Part shown: positions 53,263 to 62,232 of the stretch, in pieces
Layout of the letters: each line of letters starts with the position of its first letter
Position numbering within the stretch: position 1 is the first letter of the stretch
NCBI GenBank assembly: GCA_017454915.1
Contig: JAFTCC010000064.1
Coordinates: 27,322 to 91,321, forward strand
DNA length: 64,000 nucleotides
Direction of reading: 5' to 3'
DNA from: Paludibacteraceae bacterium
GTDB lineage: Bacteria > Bacteroidota > Bacteroidia > Bacteroidales > Paludibacteraceae
Made by a program: the position numbers and the translations under genes
The notes under the pieces: generated by a model
The model's input: the letters and a program-made list of their open reading frames with translations, nothing else
Told to the model about the DNA's origin: nothing
Databases searched by the model: none

Positions 53263-53685
53263 TTACCGATTCGGGTTCAACATTTCCAATGCGCGGTCTT
53301 CTTTCCTGTGCATTTCGGCCTCTGTTTCGGGTGTTTTGTCGCCCTGCCCCGTGAGGTGGAGCACGCCATGAATTATCACTCGGTGGAGTTCGTCGGCATA
53401 CGGCACACCGAACTGCTGCGCATTGGTCCGCACGGTGTCGAGGCTGATGATAATGTCGCCGTTGAGCACCGGCAGTGCGCTATAGTCGAAAGTGATGATG
53501 TCGGTGTAATAGTCATGCTGAAGAAACTGGCGGTTGACATCGAGTATATGCTCGTCGTCACAAAACAGGTAGTTGACATTGCCTACCCTCATCCCGTAGC
53601 CCGCAGCCACACGGTTAATCCACCGCGAAACCGCCATGCGGTCAATGTCGGGCATCTCTACATTTTGTGTGCTGAAAGTAATCAT
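53263..53685 (-). CDS. ybeY: rRNA maturation endoribonuclease YbeY
   Basis: 140 residues, zinc-dependent, acting in 16S rRNA 3' end maturation and ribosome quality control. The motif HRVIIHGVLHLTGQGDK has the zinc-binding H106 and H110; the third ligand, normally His in G-x-D-H, is Asp in G-Q-G-D, a variant seen in Bacteroidota YbeY. The C-terminus is LNPNR. The next gene upstream on the minus strand overlaps it by 4 bases. Confidence 0.85.
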   Translation of the reverse strand: MITFSTQNVEMPDIDRMAVSRWINRVAAGYGMRVGNVNYLFCDDEHILDVNRQFLQHDYYTDIITFDYSALPVLNGDIIISLDTVRTNAQQFGVPYADELHRVIIHGVLHLTGQGDKTPETEAEMHRKEDRALEMLNPNR

Positions 53686-54914
53686 CCGAAGAAAGCGTAA
53701 GCAATTAGTATTGCAGCTATTATGCCTACCAAATCAGCCAGAAGGCCGTATGTGAGGGCATAACGGCTGTTAGAAATTTTCACGGCTCCAAAATATACAG
53801 CAAGGATATACAGCGTGGTGTCGGTTGAACCTTGAATTGTGCATACTAACCGTCCGACAAAGCTGTCAGCTCCATATTGCTGCATGGCGTCAACCATAAG
53901 CCCTCGCGCGCCACTGCCCGACAGAGGTTTCATGAACGCCGTAGGCAAAGCGCCGACAAACTGTGTGTCAAGTCCGCACCATGCCACAACATGCTCTATG
54001 CCATTGATGAGCAAATCCATGGCACCGCTGGCGCGGAAAATGCCAACAGCCACAAGAATAGCTATCAGATATGGAATGATGCCGACGGCTGTGGTGAAAC
54101 CGTCCTTAGCACCCTCAATAAAGGCTTCGTAAGCATTCACGCGCTTAATGGCGGCATATACGACAAACAGTACAATAATGCCAATCAAAATGACATTGGC
54201 AGTAACAGTGGAATAAAGTTGCAACTGCTCTTGTGAGAGCCTCGAACACAGCACTGCGAGTCCGGCAATAAGCAGCACAAGAGAGCCTATGAAACCGAGC
54301 AAAACCTTGTCAAGCAGCCTGATACGTTGTTTGATGCACACGGCAAGCATACCAAACAATGTGCTGCAGAATGTTGCCATTAAAATCGGAATGAACACGT
54401 CTGAGGGGTTTGCAGCGCCCATCTGCGCTCTATACACCATCACTGAAACAGGTATCAAGGTAAGACCTGTGGTATTGAGCACAAGGAACATTATCATTGC
54501 GTCCGACGCCTTCTCTTTTTCAGGGTTCAGTTCCTGAAGTTGCCCCATTGCCTTTAGTCCCAATGGTGTGGCGGCATTATCAAGCCCGAGCATATTGGCA
54601 GCAATGTTCATGAATATGCTACCCATTGCCGGATGCCCCTTGGGTATGCCCGGGAAAAGACGGCTGAGCACGGGAGCCACCATCAAAGCCATGCGTTCGA
54701 TAAGCCCACTCTTCTCGCCTATCTTTAGTATGCCCATCCAGAGGGCAAGAACGCCAGTAAGACCGAGCGAAATCTCAAAGCCCGTCTTGGCATTGCCAAA
54801 CAGAGCATTTACCATCTCATTAAATACATCAACATTGCCCAAGGCGAAAGCCTGAACAAGCGCCATAATCAACGCCACGACTATAAAGCCAATCCAAATA
54901 TAATTGAGTATCAT
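53682..54914 (-). CDS. SpmA-SpmB-type fused nucleoside-recognition (Gate) membrane protein
   Basis: 410 residues from the ATG complement of 54912-54914, which starts directly in the first helix (MILNYIWIGFIVVALIM). About 10-12 transmembrane helices. Two nucleoside-recognition (Gate) halves are present: SIFMNIAANMLGLDNAATPL in the N-terminal (SpmA-like) half and LSGSGARGLMVDAMQQYGADS with GSTDTTLYILAVYFG in the C-terminal (SpmB-like) half. In non-sporulating bacteria the transported molecule is unknown. It overlaps ybeY by 4 bases. Confidence 0.85.
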   Translation of the reverse strand: MILNYIWIGFIVVALIMALVQAFALGNVDVFNEMVNALFGNAKTGFEISLGLTGVLALWMGILKIGEKSGLIERMALMVAPVLSRLFPGIPKGHPAMGSIFMNIAANMLGLDNAATPLGLKAMGQLQELNPEKEKASDAMIMFLVLNTTGLTLIPVSVMVYRAQMGAANPSDVFIPILMATFCSTLFGMLAVCIKQRIRLLDKVLLGFIGSLVLLIAGLAVLCSRLSQEQLQLYSTVTANVILIGIIVLFVVYAAIKRVNAYEAFIEGAKDGFTTAVGIIPYLIAILVAVGIFRASGAMDLLINGIEHVVAWCGLDTQFVGALPTAFMKPLSGSGARGLMVDAMQQYGADSFVGRLVCTIQGSTDTTLYILAVYFGAVKISNSRYALTYGLLADLVGIIAAILIAYAFFG

Positions 54915-55000
54915 GCATTTAAGTTTTTGGCACGGCTTTTGTTTTATATTTTGTGAGCTCACCAATAAATAGATGTTGAACCATATAAATTACAAAAGTC

Positions 55001-55456
55001 ATGAAAAAGTTATCATTAGTAATTTTAGCTGCGTGCATGTTGAGCTTGACAGTTCTGGCACAAAACGAAGCAGTCGTTAAATGCGAAGGTCATCACAAAG
55101 AGGGGTTCCATAAAAAATTATCGCCAGAGGATAGGGCTCTGAAATTGACTGAAAAATTTCAGCTCAATGACCTTCAGAAAGACAAACTCATAAAGTTGTT
55201 CCGCGACAACGACGCGTCAAGGGCAAAAGCATCCGAACGACGCAAAAAAGAGATGGAGCGTGAGCATGCTAAGATGGAGAAAGCGATGGAGCGCTCTGAC
55301 AAGGAACTTGGCAAAATCATCGGTGCTGACAATTTAAGGGTCTTGCAACAAGAGAGGTTAGAACGTGTGAAGGCCCGCAATCAGCACCACGCCAAACCCT
55401 GCTGCCACAAGGCCGGATGCTGCAAAGGCAAACCGCAGGGGAACTCTCAAGATTGA
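55001..55456 (+). CDS. DUF4890/Spy-like periplasmic protein with Cys-His tail
   Basis: 151 residues with a signal peptide (MKKLSLVILAACMLSLTVLA). The mature part is a long charged helix set: EKFQLNDLQKDKLIKLF and KKEMEREHAKMEKAMER, resembling the CpxP/Spy-like DUF4890 proteins of Bacteroidota, which are thought to be periplasmic chaperones or stress sensors. The C-terminus has NQHHAKPCCHKAGCCKGK, a Cys/His cluster that could bind metal. Two further His pairs follow the signal (EGHHKEGFHKK). The gene is divergent from the SpmA/B gene and has a strong terminator. Confidence 0.75.
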   Translation: MKKLSLVILAACMLSLTVLAQNEAVVKCEGHHKEGFHKKLSPEDRALKLTEKFQLNDLQKDKLIKLFRDNDASRAKASERRKKEMEREHAKMEKAMERSDKELGKIIGADNLRVLQQERLERVKARNQHHAKPCCHKAGCCKGKPQGNSQD

Positions 55457-55501
55457 ACCGAATAATTTGTTAAAAGTGTTAAAATAGTTAGTGTTTATGT
55501 G

Positions 55502-55533
55502 AAAAGCATCGCCCGTGAGGGTGGTGCTTTTTT
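55502..55533 (+). terminator. Terminator of the DUF4890-like gene
   Basis: AAAAGCATCGCCC (55502-55514) pairs with GGGTGGTGCTTTT (55519-55531), with G-T wobble, around a GTGA loop, with a T-run to 55533. Confidence 0.85.
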
Positions 55534-55581
55534 CGCTAACTAACGCACTTTTATTCCCTGTATTCTTTGTTTCTATGCGCC

Positions 55582-57384
55582 TTACTGATACATGGCATCA
55601 ATCGCCGCCGCGTATTTCTGCTGTATTATGGCGCGCCTAAGTTTGAGCGTGTTGGTGAGTTCTCCTGTTTCTATCGAGAACCCTTTTTTTATGAGCGTTA
55701 TTTTTTTGATGACCTCAAAGTGAGCCATGTGTTCCTGCATTTTCTCAATCCGCGCCAAGATAAATTTGTTGACGGCAGGATGCGCCACAAGGTCGTCATC
55801 CGACTGGAACGCCCACCCGTTTTCTACCGCCTCTTTACGCAGCATCTCCATGTTGGGGGCTACGATGGCAGTCACATAATTTCGTTTGTCGCCGATCACC
55901 GCCACCTGCTCAATAAGCGGGTCGGAAGTGAGCAAGGTTTCAATCTGCTGCGGCGCTATATACTTGCCATTGCTGGTTTTGAAGAGGTCTTTGATACGGT
56001 CAGTGAGGAACAAGTCCCGACCTCGCATAAACCCTGCATCGCCTGTACGGAAATATCCGTCTTCAGTAAATGCGTCGGCATTGGCGTCCGGGCGGTTATA
56101 ATAGCCCTGCATGACCGTAACGCCTTTAACAAGAATTTCGTTATCCTCTCCGATGCGGACGTCAAGCCCCTCAATCACACGGCCTATTGAACCCATGGTC
56201 CAATGAGTGTAGGGATAACTTGACACCGTGGCATAAGTTTCGGTAAGGCCATAGCCATAGAGGATGGGGATGCCTAAAGACTGGAAAAACTCGTTCACAT
56301 TATCTGCCAGAGCCGCACCTGCGGTGGGGAAAAAGGTGCCACGCTCGATGCCGACAATGCGTTTTACTTTGCTAAAAATCAGTTTATCGGCGATGTTATA
56401 CCTCAACTTGAGCAACCACGACGGCTTGCGTTCTTGACGGCGGTAGTCGATGTTGTACTTACGACCAGTAGCAATAGCCCACGTTACCACGCCGAGCATC
56501 ACAGGAGAATAACTGTCGAGTTTCTCCTTGATGCCGATATACACTTTTTCCCAAAACCTTGGCACAGAACACATCGCCGTGGGACGTATCTCTTTAACGG
56601 CTTGCTGTATTTTTTGCGGACGGAGGTTGACAGCCGTTTCTGCACCCACATAAAGGTAAAGATATGTGCACATACGCTCAAACACGTGAGTGAACGGCAA
56701 AAAGTTGAGTGCCACGTCATTAACGCCCAGACTGGGATAACGCTGATGGTGCATCTCCACTTGGTGCAACATTCCCTCATGAATCAGCACAACGCCTTTG
56801 GGGTTGCCGGTGGTGCCGGAAGTGTAGAATATCGCCGCCGTGTCTTTAAGCGAAGCCTCATCGCGCCGCTTGGCAAGGACATCATCCTTGGTGGAACTCT
56901 GACCCGACTTAACCAAATCGGAGAAATGCAGCGACCTGCCATGGTCATCAACCACGTTCACACCAGCGTCAATGGCGACAATGTGAAGCAGTTCGGGGCA
57001 GTTTGACACCACCTGAAGGGCATTGTCATATTGTTCCTGTTCGCCCACGAACAGGATTTTCATGCCTGAATCCTTAACTATATACTCAAGTTGCTGAGGA
57101 GAACTGGTGGCATATATCGGCACCATGACGGCGCGGTTAGAATAAAGGGCAAAATCCACAATCAGGTTTTCAGCCATATTCTGTGAATACTGCCCTACCT
57201 TGTCCCCTGGCTTGATGCCCAGCTGAATGAAAGCCTTGGCAATCAAATCCACTAACTCGCTGAACTGGTTCCATGAGTACGAATGCCACTCGTCGCTGCT
57301 AACACGCTGATAACGTATCGCATTGCGATCACCATACTTGGCGGCATACTCGCCTATCATTTTGGCAAAATGACTTGTTAACAT
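55582..57384 (-). CDS. Long-chain acyl-CoA synthetase (AMP-binding)
   Basis: 600 residues. It activates fatty acids with ATP and CoA. The AMP-binding loop YTSGTTGNPKG is at 187-197, the segment YGYGLTETYA in the middle is the linker motif, and the C-terminal catalytic region has YFRTGDAGFMRG and DRIKDLFKTSNGKYI. The size fits the family of Bacteroidota FadD-like enzymes. It has its own -7 element at complement 57442-57449 despite being just downstream of the GNAT-BirA gene. Confidence 0.92.
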   Translation of the reverse strand: MLTSHFAKMIGEYAAKYGDRNAIRYQRVSSDEWHSYSWNQFSELVDLIAKAFIQLGIKPGDKVGQYSQNMAENLIVDFALYSNRAVMVPIYATSSPQQLEYIVKDSGMKILFVGEQEQYDNALQVVSNCPELLHIVAIDAGVNVVDDHGRSLHFSDLVKSGQSSTKDDVLAKRRDEASLKDTAAIFYTSGTTGNPKGVVLIHEGMLHQVEMHHQRYPSLGVNDVALNFLPFTHVFERMCTYLYLYVGAETAVNLRPQKIQQAVKEIRPTAMCSVPRFWEKVYIGIKEKLDSYSPVMLGVVTWAIATGRKYNIDYRRQERKPSWLLKLRYNIADKLIFSKVKRIVGIERGTFFPTAGAALADNVNEFFQSLGIPILYGYGLTETYATVSSYPYTHWTMGSIGRVIEGLDVRIGEDNEILVKGVTVMQGYYNRPDANADAFTEDGYFRTGDAGFMRGRDLFLTDRIKDLFKTSNGKYIAPQQIETLLTSDPLIEQVAVIGDKRNYVTAIVAPNMEMLRKEAVENGWAFQSDDDLVAHPAVNKFILARIEKMQEHMAHFEVIKKITLIKKGFSIETGELTNTLKLRRAIIQQKYAAAIDAMYQ

Positions 57385-57441
57385 AGGATTCTAATTATTT
57401 TGATTAGGTTGATTAGACTATTCTGTTTCAATACACAACTG

Positions 57442-57449
57442 CAAAGTTA
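57442..57449 (-). promoter_or_regulatory. Promoter -7 element for the acyl-CoA ligase gene
   Basis: TAACTTTG on the minus strand (complement of 57442-57449), 57 bases before the start. The -33 region falls inside the end of the GNAT-BirA gene and has no clear TTTG. Confidence 0.55.
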
Positions 57450-57453
57450 GCAA

Positions 57454-58707
57454 TTAGTGAGTAAAAATAACCTCCTTGAATGCAAATTCACGTACATTTT
57501 TGCCCTCATCCTCCAGCACGAGCATTCCGTTGGGCCTTACATCAACGATTTGCGCCTTAAATCCCGAGCCGTCTGGCAGGCGGTAGCGGTGCAACCCATC
57601 GCGCCGATAGAGTCGGGCAAGATACTTATTGTGCAACTCGCTGTCAGAAAGCCATTCCGCGTAATGCCCCAACTTGGCGTTCAAGTCTATGGCAAGCGTG
57701 TGAAGGTCGTTGTGTTTACGCGTTACTTGAATGATTGACACTGGATTGGGCAAATCGGCAGGGAACTCCAACTGGTTGATATTGAACCCTACTCCAACAA
57801 TGCTGTGGTCTATGCGATCACCTATCACGACGTGCTCAATGAGCACTCCGCCTATCTTGAGGTCATCATAATAGATGTCGTTAGGCCATTTAATCGACAG
57901 TTTGCCGGCCGGCATCACCTGCTCTAACCATTGCAGGAAAATCAGGCATACCGCCTCTGACAGTCGGAACTGTTCCTGCACTTTGATTTCAGGCCGCAGC
58001 AACCAACTAATGAGCAAATTCTTGTCCTGCTGCGCCTCCCACGTGTTGCCCCTTTGCCCTCGGCCGTGCGGTTGGCTGAAAGTGTAGAGCGCGAATTTGT
58101 CGGGCAGCGGGTTACGGGCATTGCGGATTATCAACTCGCTGTTGGTGCTGTCCACCTCATCCTCATAATGCAGCAGGGTGTCAACAGGGGCATATACTGT
58201 CGCGCAAAATTTCTCTACCTCGTCATCACTCAAGCCATTACCTGTTGTCAGCAAAACCAGCGGCACCTGTTGGTCGCCAGCGCGGTAGATGGGCTGGAGA
58301 TAATCGCGCTTGAACACCCGAAAGCCATGACGCTCATAAAAGGCAAGCCGCCGGAGTGCTATGTCACGGTCAGCGCATGCGTCAGGGTTTTCAGCCTCAA
58401 GCAACAGCGGTTGAGCGTAGAGCGACTTGAGGTGCTCAAGGGCGGCACTGCCATCGCTGTTGCCGCGATATTCGGGCAGCACAGCAAAATGTTCTACATA
58501 AACCACACTGTCAAGAAGCCAGTGGCACAAAAAACCGCGGAACGACAACCCGTCGCATATCACAAGGCAGCGAAATCTTGGTTCGTTGCGGAATATATGC
58601 ATAAACTGCCACCAGTCGCGGCGCTGGTCGGCAGGAAACGATGCCTCATACAAACGGCGGACATCGTCTATGTGATTTTCTTCGGTTAGTAAAGTAAATG
58701 TTAGCAC
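57454..58707 (-). CDS. GNAT acetyltransferase fused to biotin-protein ligase
   Basis: 417 residues; the start is GTG (complement of 58705-58707), and no ATG exists upstream before an in-frame stop. Residues 1-180 are a GNAT-like domain: YVEHFAVLPEYRGNSDGSAA is the acetyl-CoA loop, and LRRLAFYERHGFRVFKRDYL is its helix-strand end. From about 190 the sequence is a BirA catalytic domain: biotin-binding loop GRGQRGNTW, KWPNDIYYDDLKIGG, and VGVGFNINQ. There is no HTH, so it is not a repressor. The two activities are normally separate; the fusion is unusual and the acetylation target is unknown. Confidence 0.85.
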   Translation of the reverse strand: MLTFTLLTEENHIDDVRRLYEASFPADQRRDWWQFMHIFRNEPRFRCLVICDGLSFRGFLCHWLLDSVVYVEHFAVLPEYRGNSDGSAALEHLKSLYAQPLLLEAENPDACADRDIALRRLAFYERHGFRVFKRDYLQPIYRAGDQQVPLVLLTTGNGLSDDEVEKFCATVYAPVDTLLHYEDEVDSTNSELIIRNARNPLPDKFALYTFSQPHGRGQRGNTWEAQQDKNLLISWLLRPEIKVQEQFRLSEAVCLIFLQWLEQVMPAGKLSIKWPNDIYYDDLKIGGVLIEHVVIGDRIDHSIVGVGFNINQLEFPADLPNPVSIIQVTRKHNDLHTLAIDLNAKLGHYAEWLSDSELHNKYLARLYRRDGLHRYRLPDGSGFKAQIVDVRPNGMLVLEDEGKNVREFAFKEVIFTH

Positions 58708-58727
58708 GTTATAAAAATATGTGAATG

Positions 58728-59927
58728 TTAGAGAGTTCTATTGGGATATGCCTCAAGAGCCTTTTCCAGAACCTTGAGCGCCACTTTGAGGTCTTCTTTG
58801 TCAAGCACGTACGCAATTCTGACTTCGTTGCAAGCTTTACCCGGATTAGTGTAGAAGCCTGATGCGGGAGCCAGCATAACGGTGTTTCCCTCATACTCGA
58901 AGTCGGTGAGCAACCATGCGCAGAACTTGTCTGCATTGTCAATAGGCAGTTTAGCCACGGTGTAGAAAGCCCCCATGGGGATTGGGGAATATACGCCATG
59001 AATGCGGTTGAGGCCATCAATCAGGAACTTGCGCCGCTCAACGTATTCATCGTAAACATCAAGCAAATAGTCCTTCGATACGTCCAAACTTGCCTCTGCC
59101 ACAATCTGCCCCAGCAGCGGAGGTGAGAGTCGGGCTTGGCATAGTTTCATGGCGTTTTGGCGCACAAGTTTGTTTTTTGTTACCAAAGCGCCTATGCGTA
59201 TGCCGCACTCTGAATAACGTTTCGACACCGAATCCACGAGTACAACATTGTCGTCTATGCCATCAAGGTGGAAGGCGGAGATGTATGGAGCCCCTGTGTA
59301 GCAAAATTCGCGGTACACCTCATCGGAGAACAGGTAGAGGTCGTGTTTCTTCACAATGTCGCGGATTTGGTTCATCTCACGGCGCGTGTAGAGATAGCCG
59401 GTAGGATTGTTGGGGTTGCATATCAGTATGCCGCGCGTGCGTTCAGTAATCTGCTCCTCTATTTTAGAAATAGGCGGCAGGCAAAAACCTTCGTCAATGC
59501 TTGTTACGACAGGTCTAACCACCACGCCTGCCACATTGGCGAATGCGGTGTAGTTGGCGTAAGCCGGCTCCGGCACTATTATTTCATCACCCGGGTCAAG
59601 ACAACTCAAGAACGCAAATAGTATGGCCTCTGAGCCGCCAGCGGTTACAATGATGTCATCAACACCGACGTCGATGTTAAACCGCTGATAGTACAATGCC
59701 ATTTTTTGACGCAGAGAGTGGAAACCGTAAGAAGGGCTGTATTCCAAAATCTTACGGTCGATGTTCCGCACCGCCTCTAAACCAACTTCGGGCGTTGGAA
59801 TATCTGGCTGACCAATGTTAAGGTGATAAACTTTTATGCCGCGTGCTTTGGCTTTCTCTGCCAAAGGGGAAAGTTTGCGGATTGGTGATTCTGGCATCCG
59901 CAAACCTCGCTGAGAAGGATTTGCCAT
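58728..59927 (-). CDS. PLP-dependent aminotransferase, class I/II
   Basis: 399 residues, AspC-like. The PLP lysine is K236 in DSVSKRYSECGIRIG. Other family motifs are NPNNPTG (171-177) and SDEVYREF (201-208). It converts an amino acid and an oxo acid; the amino acid partner (Asp, aromatic or Ala) is not fixed by the sequence. It lies 20 bases upstream of the GNAT-BirA gene on the same strand, so the two may be co-transcribed. Confidence 0.9.
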   Translation of the reverse strand: MANPSQRGLRMPESPIRKLSPLAEKAKARGIKVYHLNIGQPDIPTPEVGLEAVRNIDRKILEYSPSYGFHSLRQKMALYYQRFNIDVGVDDIIVTAGGSEAILFAFLSCLDPGDEIIVPEPAYANYTAFANVAGVVVRPVVTSIDEGFCLPPISKIEEQITERTRGILICNPNNPTGYLYTRREMNQIRDIVKKHDLYLFSDEVYREFCYTGAPYISAFHLDGIDDNVVLVDSVSKRYSECGIRIGALVTKNKLVRQNAMKLCQARLSPPLLGQIVAEASLDVSKDYLLDVYDEYVERRKFLIDGLNRIHGVYSPIPMGAFYTVAKLPIDNADKFCAWLLTDFEYEGNTVMLAPASGFYTNPGKACNEVRIAYVLDKEDLKVALKVLEKALEAYPNRTL

Positions 59928-59990
59928 AATTTTAACGTTATTCTAAAAAAATTATTATGGTGGATTCTTTACTTGAAAAATTTGTATTAT

Positions 59991-61046
59991 TTACTGTTGT
60001 TGAGCGGCGTTGAACCTTTGGAGCACGTCATCTATTGCCGCCTCTATGAGGTTGTCCTTTCCAGCCGCCACTTCTGCGGGGTCGAGGGGCAGCGTAATGT
60101 CAGGTTCAACACCGTCCTCAATGCTGTTCATCTCCAAGTCGTACATCGGGACGCTTGACAACCTCACAAGCCATCCGTTGGGAAGTTCATAACTCAATGG
60201 CAGACCACCTCCGCCGCCAGTGCGGCAACCGATGATTTTTACTTGCGGTGCGTGCTTGAAGCACAATGCGCAATGGTTGGCTGCGCTGTAAACACCCCTG
60301 TCCACCAGCAGCACTGCCGGACGCCCCCATCTCACATAGGCCGGCTCAAGGGTCATCTTTTGCGGTTGGCTGAAATCATTGTGTCCGGGACCTGTCTTAT
60401 GGCGCCTGTAACCCACATCGGTCGTTTGGTTGATAAATGCCGACGCCAAAAGTTCGCTGTTGGTCAATGAGCCGCCAGGGTTGGAGCGCAAATCTATTAT
60501 CAAACCGCGGGCACGGCGGAAATATTTAAAAATATAATATAAATTCGACAGCGACAAGGCATTGTTCATTGACGGGTAGCGCATATAGCCCACACTGTCA
60601 CGCAAATAGTGGTAATAAGCTGAACCGGCTATGCGGTAATCGCGCCCAAGATAGTTGCTGTTAAAAATTAGAGAAGAATTAAAGCAAGTAGGATAGCCGT
60701 CATACCTGTCGGAAAAACTGCTTATGTCAAACGGAGTGTAGATATTAACGTGCCCGTCGTGCAAGGTATCTAACATATCCTTCATCAAGTCAAACAAACC
60801 GAGGTAGTCACCAGGCTTGAGGGCCTTTACTTGAGGCTCATAATGGCGGTAAACGCCGTCCCAGTCAAGGCGGCTGTCATCAAGATAGCAATACTTGGTG
60901 TCAACAATCTCCCACAGCGCTCGGAAATTCCCTTCCGGGGTATTGGGGCGAAGCCCGTCAAGCGTGTCACTGCATGAACACAGCATCGAAACCAACGCTA
61001 CGGACATAACACCACAAAACCATATTCCAAAAGATTTTATCGACAC
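59991..61046 (-). CDS. S41-family peptidase lipoprotein
   Basis: 351 residues with a GTG start (complement of 61044-61046) and an SPII signal ending MLCSC (lipid Cys about 25). The C-terminal processing peptidase-like domain (about 130-320) has the strand GLIIDLRSNPGGSLTNSELL and the nucleophile segment RGVYSAANHCA with Ser in the S41 position. The usual PDZ domain is absent or very short. C-terminal GVEPDITLPL is the family end signature. Its substrate in the envelope is unknown. Confidence 0.85.
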   Translation of the reverse strand: MSIKSFGIWFCGVMSVALVSMLCSCSDTLDGLRPNTPEGNFRALWEIVDTKYCYLDDSRLDWDGVYRHYEPQVKALKPGDYLGLFDLMKDMLDTLHDGHVNIYTPFDISSFSDRYDGYPTCFNSSLIFNSNYLGRDYRIAGSAYYHYLRDSVGYMRYPSMNNALSLSNLYYIFKYFRRARGLIIDLRSNPGGSLTNSELLASAFINQTTDVGYRRHKTGPGHNDFSQPQKMTLEPAYVRWGRPAVLLVDRGVYSAANHCALCFKHAPQVKIIGCRTGGGGGLPLSYELPNGWLVRLSSVPMYDLEMNSIEDGVEPDITLPLDPAEVAAGKDNLIEAAIDDVLQRFNAAQQQ

Positions 61047-61156
61047 TAAAACAATATATTAAGCACCACTATTTCTTTTTTCAGGTGCGACATGACGAGT
61101 CTGCACACGCTTTACTCTTCTTCAATCTTCAGCTTGTCAACCACTTAGTTTTTCGG

Positions 61157-62122
61157 CTATCTAATCTTCTTCCTGTTTACAACTCTGTACAACCACCTGA
61201 ACAACCTGAACAGCGGATTGTAAACTTTTTCCACCCCATAGTAATACACCGTGTCCGGCGCATATTGCTTATAATGTTTTGCCACCCCGGGAATCATGCT
61301 GCCCTCAAAGTCGAACTTCAGGTTCATCTCTGATGCCCACTTGACAGCTTCCAGCACCAGACGTGCTGATGCGCCAGTTTCTTTGTGCGTCAAGTCAAAA
61401 GCCGGAATAAGATAGTACATCCACTCGTCGTTCCACACGACAAAGGCTGCGGCAAGCAGTTTACCCGACGCATCGCTCAAAGACACAATGCCACCCTGTC
61501 CGCGGTTGACGGCATGGTTATACAAAACAAGAAAATACTCACGCGTATAACTTATCTCCTTCCGCCTATCTCGCAACGTTTTGCTGTGGAAAGCATAGAA
61601 AACTTCGGGGTCAAGCTCGCGCGCCACAACGAGTTCGCGCGCCTTGGCAAACTGACGGCGCTTATTCTTGCTGCAGCGGCTCTCCACATCTTCCATATTG
61701 CTGATGTCATCAAGCCTATATGTTATACGCTTGCGGGTTTTGAACCCCATGCCCGCCAACAGAGGCACAAGCGGGCTGTCGGGCTCAAATTGCTGATAGT
61801 AGTACCAGAGGTTCAGGCTCTTGAGGAATGACATGAGCCTGCAGCACACGTTTCTCAATTTCACATTGTCAGCGCGCGCTTCGGGACTGAGCCACACGCC
61901 TCCTATCTGACTGTGAGTGGGCTGTACCACAAAGCGGACTCCCCACAAGCGGCGGCGATAAAGATAGGGCATTGCCGCCAGCACAGAACCATCAACATCT
62001 TCATAGAACCACACATCCCATTGCTTACCTGCACAAACACACGACAACCACCAGTGCTGCATAAAGAAAGGGATGTCCGAATGTTCAGCGCATAACTGCG
62101 CATAACGTTCCTTGTTGGTCAT
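61157..62122 (-). CDS. FemAB-like/GNAT acyltransferase
   Basis: 321 residues, cytoplasmic. The protein is a tandem GNAT-like fold as in FemX/FemAB peptidoglycan cross-bridge enzymes: N-terminal DIPFFMQHWWLSCVCAGKQW, then GGIVSLSDASGKLLAAAFVV, then FDFEGSMIPGVAKHYKQYAP, which resembles the FemAB C-terminal motif. The C-terminus is basic (RWLYRVVNRKKIR). The donor and acceptor are unknown. It is divergent from the retropepsin-TPR gene and shares a short promoter region with it. Confidence 0.75.
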   Translation of the reverse strand: MTNKERYAQLCAEHSDIPFFMQHWWLSCVCAGKQWDVWFYEDVDGSVLAAMPYLYRRRLWGVRFVVQPTHSQIGGVWLSPEARADNVKLRNVCCRLMSFLKSLNLWYYYQQFEPDSPLVPLLAGMGFKTRKRITYRLDDISNMEDVESRCSKNKRRQFAKARELVVARELDPEVFYAFHSKTLRDRRKEISYTREYFLVLYNHAVNRGQGGIVSLSDASGKLLAAAFVVWNDEWMYYLIPAFDLTHKETGASARLVLEAVKWASEMNLKFDFEGSMIPGVAKHYKQYAPDTVYYYGVEKVYNPLFRLFRWLYRVVNRKKIR

Positions 62123-62160
62123 GACACTATAAAAATAAGTGTTTTGTTTATTTTAATCCA

Positions 62161-62192
62161 CAAATTTACGCAAAAAAAGACAATCACGCAAA
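62161..62192 (-). promoter_or_regulatory. Promoter of the FemAB-like gene
   Basis: On the minus strand, TTTG (complement of 62189-62192) and TAAATTTG (complement of 62161-62168), 20 bases apart. The -33 element is close to the -7 element of the divergent gene (62201-62208). Confidence 0.75.
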
Positions 62193-62200
62193 AAAAATTG

Positions 62201-62208
62201 TAACTTTG
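62201..62208 (+). promoter_or_regulatory. Promoter -7 element of the retropepsin-TPR gene
   Basis: TAACTTTG at 62201-62208, 25 bases before the ATG. No clear TTTG at the expected -33 position, which overlaps the divergent promoter. Confidence 0.7.
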
Positions 62209-62232
62209 ACCTCTCAAAACCTATAACAGCAA

